DNA of 64,000 bases, from the NCBI GenBank assembly GCA_021299465.1, contig JAJTHB010000005.1, positions 237,044 to 301,043 of the forward strand. The letters run 5' to 3'. Origin of the DNA: Rickettsiales bacterium (GTDB lineage: Bacteria; Pseudomonadota; Alphaproteobacteria; Rickettsiales; SXRF01). Below are positions 1 through 9,577 of this stretch, piece after piece. Below the pieces are notes generated by a model that was not told the origin of the DNA, made no database searches, and saw nothing but the letters and a program-made list of their open reading frames with translations. A program made the translations under genes and the position numbers. Numbering within the stretch: position 1 is the first letter of the stretch; each line of letters opens with the position of its first letter.

Positions 1-1758
1 GATGCAGTGGTTGAAAGTGCCGATTATATGGAGGCGACCAAGCTTAGTCAGGGACGCGTTTTAATTGATGATCTGAATGCTGATAATCCTTACATCAAGT
101 TAAGTTTGACTGCGCAAAGCAATGCGAAGGAGACGGTTAAATTCCTTGGTCTTCCTAAACTAAAGCACGCAGAGCGTTTAAATCTTCAGGCAGAGCAGGT
201 TTCAGGAAAGATTGATGCGAAGGCCGAGGTTGGGTTTTTCTTCTTCGCGCCCAAGAACGATGCCGGGCAATCACTTGAGGCTGAAATCGACTATAAAGTG
301 AATGCGACTATGAACGATGTCGGTGTTCCTGGATTCATGCGCAAGTTTGATATTAGTAAAGCAAACGGTGAGGTTGTGATTGATAAAGAGCAGCTAACCT
401 ACAAAGGAAGCGGCAATGTCAATGGAGCAGAGGCCAGCGCTATCGAAGTTGCATACCATTTTGTGCCAAAAGATGGTTTTGATACATTTATCAAGGCCAA
501 GGCCCTGGCTAACAAAGAATCGCTGGTTAAATTTGGTCTAAGCAAACTTGATGTTTTGCAAGGCTCAGTTGGAGTTGAGGCCGATGTTAAACTTGGCGGA
601 TCACAGGAAATTGCTAACCTGTCACTTGATTTAACGCCAAGCATTATCAATGCGCGTCAAATTGCATGGAGCAAGCCGGAGGGGGAGCAGGCCTCACTGG
701 TCGTGACCGCTGACAAAAAGAATGGGGTGCTTAGCATTCCCTCTTTTGATCTTAAGGGAAAAGCAATTGAAGTGAAGGGCTCGCTAGCTTTTGATGCCGC
801 GATGAGTGCTGTTCAGAGCGCTAAACTTGAGCGCTTAAAACTTGGTCAAACATCACTTAATAAACTTGTTTATGAGGCAGCTAAGAATGGCTTTAGCCTG
901 TCGGTCTCTGGTGAGCGTGCGGATTTAAGTGGCTTTCTAGATGATCAGGAGCAGAGCAAAAATAATGATTTTTCATTTGAGACATTTCCTGCGATTAAGC
1001 TCGAGCTTGATGTCGATACGTTATTGATGGCAAGCGGGACGCAGATGCACTCGGTGAAAGGGCAGCTGCAATGCAGCGTGCAGCGCTGTGAATCAGCGGA
1101 TGTGAATGGCATGGTTGCTGAGAAGCCATTTTATTTTCGTATTAATCGTGATGCTAAGAATATTAGACAACTTTCGATTCGCGCTGAGAATGCCGGCGAG
1201 TTTTTAAAATCGCTCTCGCTTTATGACAAAATGGAAGGCGGCGTGCTGACCATCAGCGGGCAGTATGTCGATAGTGGCCCTAAAACTATGCTTCGCGCGC
1301 GACTTGACATCAGCGAACATACGATAAGAAAAGCTCCGGTACTAGCTAAAATCCTCACGCTCGCTTCGCTGACTGGCTTTTTTGACATGCTGGAAGGCAA
1401 TGGCATAAGGTTCACCAAAATGGTGATTCCGTTTTCTTTACAGAATGACGTTATCACGGTTAGCAAGGCTCGTGCTTTTGGCAGTGCGATCGGCATCACT
1501 GCCGAGGGCAATATCACTTTTCCTGCTGTATTATTTGATATCAAAGGCACGGTGGTGCCATCCTACACGGCGAATACGATTTTGGGTAAGTTGCCGATTA
1601 TCGGCGATGTTCTAACAGGCGGCGATGGTAAGGGTGTGTTTGCCGGAAACTATTCTGTTAAAGGCACCTATGAAGATCCCAGCGTAACCGTGAACCCGCT
1701 TTCCATCCTGACCCCGGGCATTTTAAGAGGGATCTTTGATGTAGGGAGTAAAAATTAG
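1..1758 (+). CDS. AsmA/YhdP-like large envelope protein, C-terminal part (5' end outside window)
   Basis: The reading frame is open from the first base of the window, so the true start lies upstream and only about 585 C-terminal residues are seen. The protein is rich in alternating short beta-strand patterns (GxxxxxG, 'IKG', 'VKG', 'VSG') and ends with a segment typical of the AsmA-like C-terminal region: a hydrophobic stretch, then '[20 protein letters not shown]'-like strands and a 'P...[22 protein letters not shown]' stretch near residues 525-550. The latter resembles the end of DUF3971/YhdP-type proteins ('iP.lG..l.gg...glfa..y.v.G....P.v.vNPls.l.PG'). Family members are inner-membrane anchored, span the periplasm and are thought to help move phospholipids to the outer membrane. 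It converges on tyrS and overlaps its 3' end by 4 nt. The family call is firm; the exact role is inferred. Confidence 0.75.
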   Translation, partial: DAVVESADYMEATKLSQGRVLIDDLNADNPYIKLSLTAQSNAKETVKFLGLPKLKHAERLNLQAEQVSGKIDAKAEVGFFFFAPKNDAGQSLEAEIDYKVNATMNDVGVPGFMRKFDISKANGEVVIDKEQLTYKGSGNVNGAEASAIEVAYHFVPKDGFDTFIKAKALANKESLVKFGLSKLDVLQGSVGVEADVKLGGSQEIANLSLDLTPSIINARQIAWSKPEGEQASLVVTADKKNGVLSIPSFDLKGKAIEVKGSLAFDAAMSAVQSAKLERLKLGQTSLNKLVYEAAKNGFSLSVSGERADLSGFLDDQEQSKNNDFSFETFPAIKLELDVDTLLMASGTQMHSVKGQLQCSVQRCESADVNGMVAEKPFYFRINRDAKNIRQLSIRAENAGEFLKSLSLYDKMEGGVLTISGQYVDSGPKTMLRARLDISEHTIRKAPVLAKILTLASLTGFFDMLEGNGIRFTKMVIPFSLQNDVITVSKARAFGSAIGITAEGNITFPAVLFDIKGTVVPSYTANTILGKLPIIGDVLTGGDGKGVFAGNYSVKGTYEDPSVTVNPLSILTPGILRGIFDVGSKN

Positions 1759-3158
1759 TCTAATTTTACCAACACATGCTTTTTCTTGCCAGCGGAGAGC
1801 TTTACTTCACCGGTTTCTTTAAAATGGTTGGCATCGATTAGCATGGCTTCATCCTCGATCTTGTGATCATTAAGCCGAGCGCCGCCGCCGCGAATCAGGC
1901 GCTTAGCATCTCCGCCCGAGTCCGCAAGCCCCGCCTGTCGAAGCAATTCATACGCCGCGATGCCTTTGCCAAGCTCCGCGCGCTTGATATGAAAGACCGG
2001 AATATCTGCGCCGACTTTTCCTTCTTCAAATGTTTTCTTGGCGGTTTCGGCGGCTTGTTTGGCGGCACGATCGCCATGGCATAGCTTGGTGACTTCGGTC
2101 GCCAGGATTTTCTTTGCTTCGTTGATTTCGGAACCTTTCAGTTTCTCCAACTTTTCGATTTCCTTTACTGGAATCTCGGTAAAGAGGCGCAGGAACCTGC
2201 CGATATCCGCATCATCGCAGTTACGCCAGTACTGCCAGTAATCATAGGCGGAGAGCATGTCTTTGTTAAGCCACACCGCACCGGTTGCTGTTTTACCCAT
2301 TTTGGCACCGGAGCTGGTTGCTAGAAGTGGTGTGGTAAGGCCTAGCAGTTCGCGGCTGCTTTCACTATCCATGTAGTTCATGAATGCTTTGGGTGTGTAG
2401 TCCTTGGGGTCGGTGCGTTTTGATTGAATCATCGGCTGGACTTCAACAATTTTCAGCTGACCTTGATTATCTTTATCGAGTGAGAGTGGCTGGAATTTAT
2501 GCTCAGCATCAATGCGGCGCATCAGGTCAATCCCCATGATGATGTTGCCCCATTGATCTGAGCCGCCGATTTGCAGCGTGCAGCCATAGCGCTGGTTCAG
2601 CTCAACAAAATCATAAGCCTGCAGAATCATATAATTGAATTCAAGGAAGCTTAAATTTTGCTCGCGCTCTAGGCGTAACTTAATACTGTCCTGTGTAAGC
2701 ATACGGTTGACGGAAAAATACCGCCCATATTTGCGTAGGAACTCGATATAGTTCAAGCCATCCAGCCAGTCTGCGTTATTGACCAATATTGCATCGCTAG
2801 GCTTGGTTCCGAAATTCAGAAAATGTTCAAAGATCGACTGTATGGATGCGATGTTTCCTGCGACCTGCTCCGGCGTAAGCATTTTGCGCGCCTCATCTTT
2901 GCCAGAGGGATCACCCACCTTGCTGGTGCCGCCGCCCATGAGGACAATCGGTTTGTGGCCAGTTTTTTGCAGCCAGCGCAGCACCATGATCTGCATCAGG
3001 CTGCCGACATGAAGGCTGGAGGCGGTTGCATCAAAGCCGATATAGGCGGTGATGCGCTCCTTGCTCATGCGTTTATCAAGCAGTTCAGCGTTGGTGCATT
3101 GATGAACAAAACCACGCTCATGCATCACGCGCATGAATTCAGAATGAAAAGCAGCCAT
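1755..3158 (-). CDS. tyrS: Tyrosyl-tRNA synthetase
   Basis: This class Ic aminoacyl-tRNA synthetase attaches tyrosine to tRNA-Tyr in the cytoplasm. The 467-residue protein has the usual order: a Rossmann catalytic domain with '[15 protein letters not shown]' near residue 40 (HVGS is the HIGH box), '[13 protein letters not shown]', 'GGSDQWGNI' (tyrosine and adenylate recognition), then 'KMGKT' as the KMSKS loop near residue 286. A C-terminal S4-like RNA-binding domain follows ('[17 protein letters not shown]'). The length is slightly above the usual ~420 residues. The start ATG at 3158 lies 79 bp from the divergent anmK start. The 3' end overlaps the convergent upstream gene by 4 nt. Identity is secure. 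Confidence 0.97.
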   Translation of the reverse strand: MAAFHSEFMRVMHERGFVHQCTNAELLDKRMSKERITAYIGFDATASSLHVGSLMQIMVLRWLQKTGHKPIVLMGGGTSKVGDPSGKDEARKMLTPEQVAGNIASIQSIFEHFLNFGTKPSDAILVNNADWLDGLNYIEFLRKYGRYFSVNRMLTQDSIKLRLEREQNLSFLEFNYMILQAYDFVELNQRYGCTLQIGGSDQWGNIIMGIDLMRRIDAEHKFQPLSLDKDNQGQLKIVEVQPMIQSKRTDPKDYTPKAFMNYMDSESSRELLGLTTPLLATSSGAKMGKTATGAVWLNKDMLSAYDYWQYWRNCDDADIGRFLRLFTEIPVKEIEKLEKLKGSEINEAKKILATEVTKLCHGDRAAKQAAETAKKTFEEGKVGADIPVFHIKRAELGKGIAAYELLRQAGLADSGGDAKRLIRGGGARLNDHKIEDEAMLIDANHFKETGEVKLSAGKKKHVLVKLD

Positions 3159-3237
3159 ACAAACCCTCGTTTTTATTATCTTTTTATTAATCGATATCCG
3201 TTAAATTTCCATGAATAATTAACATGTTGGAGTATCA

Positions 3238-4341
3238 ATGCGCAAAGAAGAAGAAATTTTTTGGGCGCTGGGCCTGATGAGTGGCACATCGCTCGATGGC
3301 ATTGATGCTGCGCTGATCAAGACTGACGGCGAATCAGTGCATGAATTTGGTCTTTCGATGACGGAGCCTTATGATGATGCGTTTCGCCAGAAGCTGCGTC
3401 AGGTGGTGCATGGCCGCGGCGATATTCTTAAAATCGAACATGAGTTAACATTAAAACACGCAGATGTTGTCAAAGCACTGCTTGCTAAGGCTAACATGTC
3501 CAAGAAAGACATTCATGTCATCGGTTTTCATGGCCAGACGATTACCCACCGTCCGGCGGAAGATTTAACCTGGCAGATCGGTAATGGTGCATTGCTCGCT
3601 GAAAAAACCGGCATCGATGTCGTGTGTGATTTCAGGCGGCGTGATATGGCAGCAGAGGGTGAGGGAGCACCGCTGGTGCCGCTATTTCATGCTGCGCTTG
3701 CCAAGCAGATGCAGCTGCCGATTGCTGTGCTGAATATCGGCGGGATTGCGAACGTGACATGGATCGGCCGCTCTGAAAATGCCAGCAGCTCCATCATGGA
3801 TCTTGATATTATGGCGTTTGATACCGGACCGGGCAACGTGCTGCTCAATGAATGGGCGCTGAAACATACCGGCCAGCCATGTGATGTTGACGGCAAGCTA
3901 GCTCTTGCAGGCAAGGTTGATGAGCCGTTACTCGCAGCCATGCTGAAAGATGATTTTTTTGACAAGCACCCACCCAAGTCACTTGATCGTAACTACTTCA
4001 CCTTCGATACGCTTTCCAAACTATCACCGAAGGATGGCGCAGCTACTCTCACTGAATTCACAACGTCAGCAGTCGAGAAAGGGGCTGAGTATTTTCCTAT
4101 ACCGGCTAAGCAGTGGTTTATTTCCGGCGGCGGTCGCCATAATCCAGCGCTCATGCAGTCTTTAAGCAAGAAGCTGAAGCAGGTTTATCCTGTGGAATCA
4201 CTGGGCTGGATCGGCGATGCACTAGAGGCTCAGGCTTTTGCTTTTATGGCCGTACGTTCGCTGAAGCGCCTGCCGATTTCCCTGCCTACCACCACCGGCG
4301 CTCGCAAAGCAGTTACCGGCGGGGCGCATTATCGGGCTTAA
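3238..4341 (+). CDS. anmK: Anhydro-N-acetylmuramic acid kinase
   Basis: AnmK phosphorylates and hydrolyses 1,6-anhydro-MurNAc from peptidoglycan turnover to MurNAc-6-phosphate, so recovered wall sugar can re-enter metabolism. The 367-residue length is typical. Family signatures are the N-terminal 'GLMSGTSLDGIDAALI' phosphate loop, 'GFHGQTITHRP', 'CDFRRRDMAAEGEGAPLVP', 'LNIGGIANVT', 'FDTGPGNVL' and 'FISGGGRHNP' near the C-terminus, all intact. The ATG is preceded by a GGAG Shine-Dalgarno about 6 nt upstream. It is divergent from tyrS. Its presence shows that the organism has, or recently had, a recycled peptidoglycan wall. Confidence 0.96.
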   Translation: MRKEEEIFWALGLMSGTSLDGIDAALIKTDGESVHEFGLSMTEPYDDAFRQKLRQVVHGRGDILKIEHELTLKHADVVKALLAKANMSKKDIHVIGFHGQTITHRPAEDLTWQIGNGALLAEKTGIDVVCDFRRRDMAAEGEGAPLVPLFHAALAKQMQLPIAVLNIGGIANVTWIGRSENASSSIMDLDIMAFDTGPGNVLLNEWALKHTGQPCDVDGKLALAGKVDEPLLAAMLKDDFFDKHPPKSLDRNYFTFDTLSKLSPKDGAATLTEFTTSAVEKGAEYFPIPAKQWFISGGGRHNPALMQSLSKKLKQVYPVESLGWIGDALEAQAFAFMAVRSLKRLPISLPTTTGARKAVTGGAHYRA

Positions 4342-4388
4342 GCAACCAACAGGTATAAAATTAATGTATATTAATTGATCGCGCGTGC

Positions 4389-4394
4389 TATATT
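4389..4394 (+). promoter_or_regulatory. Possible -10 box placing transcription start at the ATG of the next gene
   Basis: TATATT ends 6 nt before the ATG at 4401, followed only by a T-run, and there is no Shine-Dalgarno. If this is a sigma-70 -10 box, the transcript would begin at or next to the start codon (leaderless). No convincing -35 hexamer is seen 17 bp upstream, so this is tentative. Confidence 0.25.
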
Positions 4395-4400
4395 TTTTTT

Positions 4401-5228
4401 ATGCAGGAAAGTGAATTTAGAGAGAAAATTGCAACTAGAGCAAGCACTAAGAATGTGGACGCGATTGTTGCTGCGCTTAAAAAACACAATCTAATTGAGA
4501 AACTGGAATTTCTTGCTGATGGAACGACGACCAGTGTCTTTGAGATAAAAGGCTCGGGCCTTGTGCTTAAATTTTTTGATCGTCGCGAAAGAAAGAATGA
4601 GCGCATTTCCGGAAGCAGGTATCATCTGAGGGATTATTTCAGGGGTATCCTTCTTGATGAAACAGCCGAGCCAGTTAATGGAAGGCTTTCTGAGGTTGTA
4701 ATTGAGATAGAACCAAAATTATCTGCAGAAAAATTAACAACCGACCACCAAGAAATGGTTCGATATAAGCTATGGACAGAAGAGGGAATTGATTTTTACG
4801 ATATCTGGCCGCCGCTAAGTGATCGCAAAGCGATTAAAAATGTTCTGCTTGATGCGCGTGGTGTGCCTTATCAAATTGATGAAGATGCTTCTCGTAAGGA
4901 TGATGACTATCCACGCGGTAAAAAATCTAAACCTATCTGGGAAAAAGAAAAAGATAAAGCTTATCAGGACTGGCGCGCAGATCAGTTGGATAATTATGGC
5001 AAACCAGACGCGATATCAGATGAAAAACTAAGTAGAATCAAAGCTGCTTGCGATGCCTGCGACTGGCCAGTTAAGCAGACAGAGATTTTTGATCCGCTTA
5101 TTGACCATCAAAAACTTGATATATTTGCCGGTGCTTTTCGTGAAATAGAGCCATTCAAGATGACTTATAGCCAAGAAAAGAAGCTCAGAAACATATACCG
5201 AGAAAAAGCCAATATATCCCTTGGTTAA
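4401..5228 (+). CDS. Unrecognised protein with a degenerate kinase-like pattern
   Basis: I do not recognise this 275-residue family. Near residues 38-55, '[22 protein letters not shown]' resembles the glycine-loop strand and conserved lysine of a protein-kinase N-lobe. Further on, '[15 protein letters not shown]' (about residues 148-162) looks like the kinase catalytic-loop Asn and following strand, ending QID where a DFG motif would stand. The aspartate expected five residues before that Asn is Arg, and no glycine follows the final Asp, so activity is doubtful. The C-terminal third is charged and helical. There are no signal peptide or membrane segments. No Shine-Dalgarno precedes the ATG. 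It converges on hemA with a 4-nt overlap. Lysine-rich, AT-leaning codons differ mildly from those of its neighbours. It could be a pseudokinase or an unrelated fold. Confidence 0.7.
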   Translation: MQESEFREKIATRASTKNVDAIVAALKKHNLIEKLEFLADGTTTSVFEIKGSGLVLKFFDRRERKNERISGSRYHLRDYFRGILLDETAEPVNGRLSEVVIEIEPKLSAEKLTTDHQEMVRYKLWTEEGIDFYDIWPPLSDRKAIKNVLLDARGVPYQIDEDASRKDDDYPRGKKSKPIWEKEKDKAYQDWRADQLDNYGKPDAISDEKLSRIKAACDACDWPVKQTEIFDPLIDHQKLDIFAGAFREIEPFKMTYSQEKKLRNIYREKANISLG

Positions 5229-6451
5229 GCTGCTTTCTCAATAATTTGATGGGTTTGTTTAATCCCCAGCCGCTCGAATACCCAGACCAGCGCGCGGGTC
5301 AGTTCGACCATCATCGCGTGCGTATGGCAGGGGTTGGGGGTAAGGCGCAGGCGTTCGGTACCGCGTGGCACGGTCGGATAATTGATCGGCTGCACATAAA
5401 TATCAAACTGGTTTAGCAGCATGTCGGAGGCTTTTTTGCAAAGCACCGGATCGCCCACCAGTATTGGTAAAATATGGCTATGGGTTGGCATCACCGGTAG
5501 TTCAGCCTGCAGCAGCATTTCCTTCAAAGTCGCAACATTATATTGCTGGCGCTTTCGTTCTTCGTCGCTTTCCATCAAATGCACTATGCTGGCTGTTGCG
5601 CCTGCCGCAAGCGCGGGTGGGATGGCGGTGGTGAAGATAAAGCCCGGCGCATAGGAGCGTATCATATCCACAAATGCTTTGCTGCCAGCGATGTAGCCGC
5701 CCATCACGCCATAAGCCTTGCCGAGTGTGCCTTGAATGACGGTCAGGCGATCCATTACCCCGTCGCGCTCAGCTATGCCAGCGCCATGTGCGCCATACAT
5801 ACCAACAGCGTGAACCTCATCGAGATAGGTAATGGCGTTATATTTATCCGCCAGATCGCAGAAAGCTTCGATCGGCGCAATATCGCCATCCATTGAATAG
5901 ACGGATTCAAAAGCGATCACTTTCGGGCGCGCTGGATCGGCTTGTTTCAGCAGCGATTCCAGATCATCCACATCATTATGTTTGAAAATATGTTTTTCGG
6001 CTTTGCTGGCGCGGATGCCGTGGATCATCGAGGCGTGGTTGAATTCATCTGAATAAACAATGCAGTTTTTCAGCATTGAGCAGAGTGTGCCCAGCGTTGC
6101 TTCATTCGCGATATAGCCGGAGGTCATCACCAGCGCAGATTCTTTCTGATGAAGTTTTGCCAGTGTTTCCTCTAAAGTAACGACGGTATGATGCGTGCCG
6201 GAGATGTTGCGTGTACCGCCTGCTCCTGCGCCGAGACGACCTAACGCTTCGGCCATAGCGGTGATGACTTTGGGGTGCTGCCCCATTCCCAGATAATCAT
6301 TGCTGCACCAGACGGTGACCGTGCGATCCGTTACATGGCTTTTGGCGTAAGGAAAGGAGCCGGCCTTGCGTTCAAGATCATTGAATACGCGGTAACGACC
6401 TTCAGCCTTGAGCTGGTCGATAGCTTGCTCGAATAATAATTCGTAATTCAT
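5225..6451 (-). CDS. hemA: 5-aminolevulinate synthase
   Basis: This PLP enzyme condenses glycine and succinyl-CoA to 5-aminolevulinate, the first step of the Shemin heme pathway used by alphaproteobacteria and mitochondria. The 408-residue length is typical. Motifs are '[11 protein letters not shown]' at the N-terminus, '[12 protein letters not shown]', '[15 protein letters not shown]', '[13 protein letters not shown]', '[10 protein letters not shown]' and the PLP lysine in '[14 protein letters not shown]'. ATG at 6451 is preferred because homologues begin just before the 'YE..F..A...L..EGRYR' segment; a GTG lies one codon upstream. It overlaps the end of ctaA by 50 nt in another frame, implying translational coupling and joint control of heme b synthesis and heme a maturation. 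No Shine-Dalgarno is obvious. Confidence 0.97.
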   Translation of the reverse strand: MNYELLFEQAIDQLKAEGRYRVFNDLERKAGSFPYAKSHVTDRTVTVWCSNDYLGMGQHPKVITAMAEALGRLGAGAGGTRNISGTHHTVVTLEETLAKLHQKESALVMTSGYIANEATLGTLCSMLKNCIVYSDEFNHASMIHGIRASKAEKHIFKHNDVDDLESLLKQADPARPKVIAFESVYSMDGDIAPIEAFCDLADKYNAITYLDEVHAVGMYGAHGAGIAERDGVMDRLTVIQGTLGKAYGVMGGYIAGSKAFVDMIRSYAPGFIFTTAIPPALAAGATASIVHLMESDEERKRQQYNVATLKEMLLQAELPVMPTHSHILPILVGDPVLCKKASDMLLNQFDIYVQPINYPTVPRGTERLRLTPNPCHTHAMMVELTRALVWVFERLGIKQTHQIIEKAA

Positions 6452-7487
6452 CACTTATGCGCACCACGCCATATAGCAGCCACACTGAAACACCCAGCAA
6501 TGCAAGCGCTGTCATCTGATGTGCAAGCGCAAGGTTTAGTGGCACATGGTAGATGAGCGTAAACACGCCCAGTGCAAACTGAACCAGCATAATAAGCGCA
6601 ACTGCAGCCGATGCCTTGCCAAGTGCATTGTTTTTAACATAGCTGCGCGCAAAAAACCACCACAAACCATAACCAACACACAGTAAAATAGCGAGCTTGC
6701 GATGGAGGAACTGTACAAGGGTGATATTCTCATGCCAGACAGCATGAGGATTGATGAGATCCGGTGGTAGCCAATCCCCATTCATGGTTGGCCATGTGTT
6801 GTAGACAAGCCCGCCATGCTGACCGGCAACAAATGCGCCAAGAATGATCTGAGCCCATAGAAGAGCAAACCATATTTTATAGGTTGCTGGCTGCCAATTA
6901 CTGGTTGCTAATTTGATAGAAATAGCTGGTTTTTGGCTAGAAATTAGATCAAGCAATGCCCAAAGCAGCAAGGAAAACAGTAGAAACGCAGTCGAAAGAT
7001 GCAGGGCAAGCTTTAGGTGGCTTACGTAAGGATCATCTTGTAGGCCGCTTTTTACCATGAGCCAGCCAAAAAGACCTTGTAATCCGCCAAGGGCAAAGAT
7101 ACCAAAAAGCCTCCAGCCGAAGCGTTTGCCGAGCGTGCCATTCAAAGCGAAGTATATCAACGGAAATAAAAACACCATGCCAATCGCACGGCCTAGAATA
7201 CGGTGCCAGTATTCCGGCCAGTAGATGGTTTTGAACTCATCCAACGACATGCCTTTATTGATTTTCTGATATTGTGGACTGGCGCGGTAGGCATCAAATT
7301 CTTCCTGCCATTCTTCGCTATTCATTGGCGGAATCACGCCATGGATCGGCGCCCACTCAGTAATCGAAAGGCCGGAGCCGGAAAGGCGCGTATAGCCGCC
7401 GACCAGGACCATCGCCGCCACCAGAAACAGGCAGGCTATGAGCCATATTTGAACAGATACGTGATTACGATGAACAATAGCGGTCAT
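6402..7487 (-). CDS. ctaA: Heme a synthase (CtaA/COX15 type 2)
   Basis: CtaA oxidises the C8 methyl group of heme o to make heme a for cytochrome aa3 oxidase, in the inner membrane. The 361-residue protein starts '[16 protein letters not shown]' and has about eight membrane helices. Type-2 COX15 marks are '[16 protein letters not shown]', the heme-ligand His segments '[13 protein letters not shown]' and 'HLKLALHLS', and in the second half 'VQFLHRKLA' and '[10 protein letters not shown]'. '[20 protein letters not shown]' is also diagnostic. ATG 7487 is chosen over an upstream start that would add 41 unmatched residues inside the preceding gene. Between the fourth and fifth helices, around residues 193-206, the loop contains '[13 protein letters not shown]', encoded by a heptamer repeat. 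It overlaps the upstream gene by 23 nt and hemA by 50 nt. Confidence 0.95.
   Translation of the reverse strand: MTAIVHRNHVSVQIWLIACLFLVAAMVLVGGYTRLSGSGLSITEWAPIHGVIPPMNSEEWQEEFDAYRASPQYQKINKGMSLDEFKTIYWPEYWHRILGRAIGMVFLFPLIYFALNGTLGKRFGWRLFGIFALGGLQGLFGWLMVKSGLQDDPYVSHLKLALHLSTAFLLFSLLLWALLDLISSQKPAISIKLATSNWQPATYKIWFALLWAQIILGAFVAGQHGGLVYNTWPTMNGDWLPPDLINPHAVWHENITLVQFLHRKLAILLCVGYGLWWFFARSYVKNNALGKASAAVALIMLVQFALGVFTLIYHVPLNLALAHQMTALALLGVSVWLLYGVVRISDELRIIIRASYRPAQG
6882..6909. repeat. One-armed heptamer repeat inside ctaA
   Basis: Four 7-bp units of the type GGTTGCT, GGCTGCC, AATTACT, GGTTGCT stand in tandem. They read in frame in ctaA as a hydrophilic inter-helix loop. The unit matches the AGTTGCT-type arm of the popZ-ilvD element at 53.2 kb. 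No clear inverted partner arm is seen downstream. Confidence 0.5.
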
Positions 7488-8478
7488 AGATGATGCGATA
7501 TATACCAAATGTAGAAAAATAATCACCAGGAATTGTTTTGACGGACTCGTCGTAGAGCATACAATCCACAGAAAGCGGCAATTTTGCTCTACGAACGATA
7601 TCGCAGACACTCAGCCATTCTTCTTTACTAACGGCACGGTCCGCAAAAATCATGAGGTCCAGGTCAGAATCTGGGCGGTGGGTTTTTTTGCCCCGCGAAC
7701 CAAAAAATGCAACCTTTTCAACAAATGGTAACGCGATGAGTTTCTTATAGAAATCACAATCCTTAAGGTCATCATGCGTGGTTGGATTAAAATTTTTCTG
7801 AAGTTCAAAATAATCCGGCGTTAGTTCCGGTAAATCGGAAATTCGCCATATTTCTAAAAATTTTCCCGGCTGTGCTTCTGGTATACGAAACATGGGCATC
7901 GGAAAACAAAAGGGAGCGCTTCCTAAATTCACAGGGCGCCAATATCCGGATGCGCTATCGTGGTTTAGTCGATCCTGGTAATGCTCACGAAGTTTTAGCT
8001 TACACAGGGAAGGATAATAGCTGGTGGCGGCAAGATAAGTGGAGCTGCTCGTAATTATGTTATTAATTGCCTCAGCGATGTCTTGGTTTGAAAAATGTGT
8101 GAATAGATCACGACACAAAACAAGATCGTGTTTTTCAGGAATGCTTTTTACAATGTCATGATGAATAAAACGAATGCTGCTGCCCTGAAATTTTCGTGAA
8201 TTGCTCTCAACCAAATCGTTCACCAGTTCCGTTGCGGTGTAGCTAACAGCGTCTAATTTCATTGACGGCTGCCAGTTAAAGTCGCCGCAGCCGATATCGA
8301 TGATGCTTTTAACGTGGTGATCAATAAAGAATTGCAGGCCTTTTCGAACAAGGCGGGTGTTATAAATCGTGCTGCCGCTGCCAGAGATGGTTTCATATTC
8401 ACCGAGCAAACGATCATGATAAAGCTGCTCAAAAGCTTGGGCTCGGTTCTTGCTGAGGGCGCTCGAAGAGTTAGGCAT
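7465..8478 (-). CDS. Methyltransferase-nucleotidyltransferase fusion protein (copy 2)
   Basis: The 337-residue protein has two domains. Residues about 20-225 form a class I SAM methyltransferase: 'LLGEYETISGSGST', motif I 'IIDIGCGDFNW', 'DLVLCRDLFTHFSN', then 'SGYWRPVNLGSAPFCFP' and 'EIWRISDLPEL', a pattern known from stand-alone bacterial methyltransferases. Residues about 245-337 form a minimal (MNT-type) nucleotidyltransferase: 'FFGSRGKKTHRPDSDLDLMIF' carries the GSR and DxD metal residues, and 'LSVDCMLYD' supplies the likely third acid. Both active sites look intact. It is a paralogue of the gene immediately upstream, with which it overlaps by 8 nt, and its 3' end overlaps ctaA by 23 nt. 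Target and substrate are unknown. Confidence 0.85.
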   Translation of the reverse strand: MPNSSSALSKNRAQAFEQLYHDRLLGEYETISGSGSTIYNTRLVRKGLQFFIDHHVKSIIDIGCGDFNWQPSMKLDAVSYTATELVNDLVESNSRKFQGSSIRFIHHDIVKSIPEKHDLVLCRDLFTHFSNQDIAEAINNIITSSSTYLAATSYYPSLCKLKLREHYQDRLNHDSASGYWRPVNLGSAPFCFPMPMFRIPEAQPGKFLEIWRISDLPELTPDYFELQKNFNPTTHDDLKDCDFYKKLIALPFVEKVAFFGSRGKKTHRPDSDLDLMIFADRAVSKEEWLSVCDIVRRAKLPLSVDCMLYDESVKTIPGDYFSTFGIYRIIYDRYCSS

Positions 8479-9505
8479 GAGATGATTTTTTCTGGTAGAG
8501 CATTATCATGTTCAGTCGCATTAAATCATAATCGTCGGGGCGATCAAAGACGCTGGCAAGCTCATCACATTGAACTTTGCAGTCCACTTCAAGCGGTATA
8601 TCCCTGCGATCAATGATGTCGCAGATCAATTGCCATTCTTCACGAGTTGGTGTGTGGGTGCAGTATAGCATGATGTCGATATCAGAATCAGGCTGGTAAT
8701 AGAAACTGGCACGCGAACCGTACATGCCAATCTTTATAACAAAATCAAGCTTGGATAGTTCGCTGATGAAGCGAGATTTTTTAACATCGATCTCGGTCAC
8801 TTTTTCAAAATCAGGCGGTGATGTAAGTTGGTCAACCGTGAGTTCGGGAATATCACTTATTCTCCATATCATCATTTCCTTGCCACCCTGATTTTCTGGA
8901 ATCGATAGGATGGGTGCTGGAAAATAAAACGGCTTTTCAAGCAAGTTAACCGGCCGCCAGTAACCTGCAGATATGTCTCGATTTAGCATTTCTTTTAATT
9001 GCGGATAATTCTTTGGTTTTGAGTAAAGAATATCTTGATTGGTGAAGGCGAGATAGTCCGAGCCACTTTTTTTAATGTTATTTAATGCGAGGATAATATC
9101 GTGATTTGACAGGTGAGATAGGACATGGCGGCAGAGGATAATATCGGCGCGCGGCGGAATATTGGTCACGATATCCATAAGCAGGAAATTACAATGAGGT
9201 CGGCCATATAATTGCTGATTCCGATCTACACATTCCTTCACTATATCGATTCCGGTGTAGCTTATTTCTTTTAAGTTAACGCAAGACATCCAGTTCCAAT
9301 CGCCGCAACCAACATCAACTATTGAGGAAAACAAACCTGAATCAATAAGGGATTGAAGCCCGTTGCGTAAATTATGGGTATGAAGCCTTGTGCTGCTCAT
9401 ACCGGAAACAGTTTCGTAGGCGCCGAGCAACTGCTTGTTCCACAGTATTTCAAAAGCTTCTTTGCGTTCTTTTGGAATAATGACCTTATCTGATGATTGA
9501 TTCAT
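8471..9505 (-). CDS. Methyltransferase-nucleotidyltransferase fusion protein (copy 1)
   Basis: The 344-residue paralogue of the next gene has the same domain order. The methyltransferase part has 'LLGAYETVSGMSSTR', motif I 'IVDVGCGDWNW' near residue 65, 'ADIILCRHVLSHLSN', 'AGYWRPVNLLEKPFYFP' and 'MIWRISDIPEL'. The nucleotidyltransferase part has 'MYGSRASFYYQPDSDIDIMLY' near residues 260-280 (GSR plus DxD) and 'LEVDCKVQ' near residue 308 as third acid. ATG 9505 is chosen because it gives an N-terminus matching copy 2; an in-frame start at 9583 would run into the divergent gene's promoter region. No good Shine-Dalgarno is seen. It is divergent from a membrane heme-copper-like protein across 72 bp. 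The copies have clearly diverged, so the duplication is not recent. Confidence 0.83.
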   Translation of the reverse strand: MNQSSDKVIIPKERKEAFEILWNKQLLGAYETVSGMSSTRLHTHNLRNGLQSLIDSGLFSSIVDVGCGDWNWMSCVNLKEISYTGIDIVKECVDRNQQLYGRPHCNFLLMDIVTNIPPRADIILCRHVLSHLSNHDIILALNNIKKSGSDYLAFTNQDILYSKPKNYPQLKEMLNRDISAGYWRPVNLLEKPFYFPAPILSIPENQGGKEMMIWRISDIPELTVDQLTSPPDFEKVTEIDVKKSRFISELSKLDFVIKIGMYGSRASFYYQPDSDIDIMLYCTHTPTREEWQLICDIIDRRDIPLEVDCKVQCDELASVFDRPDDYDLMRLNMIMLYQKKSSHA

Positions 9506-9577
9506 GCTTAAGCTATGGTCAAAACTGGTGGGCTGGTGTATGTAACATGCGTCTTTTTTAGCTTTAAAGCGAGAATC

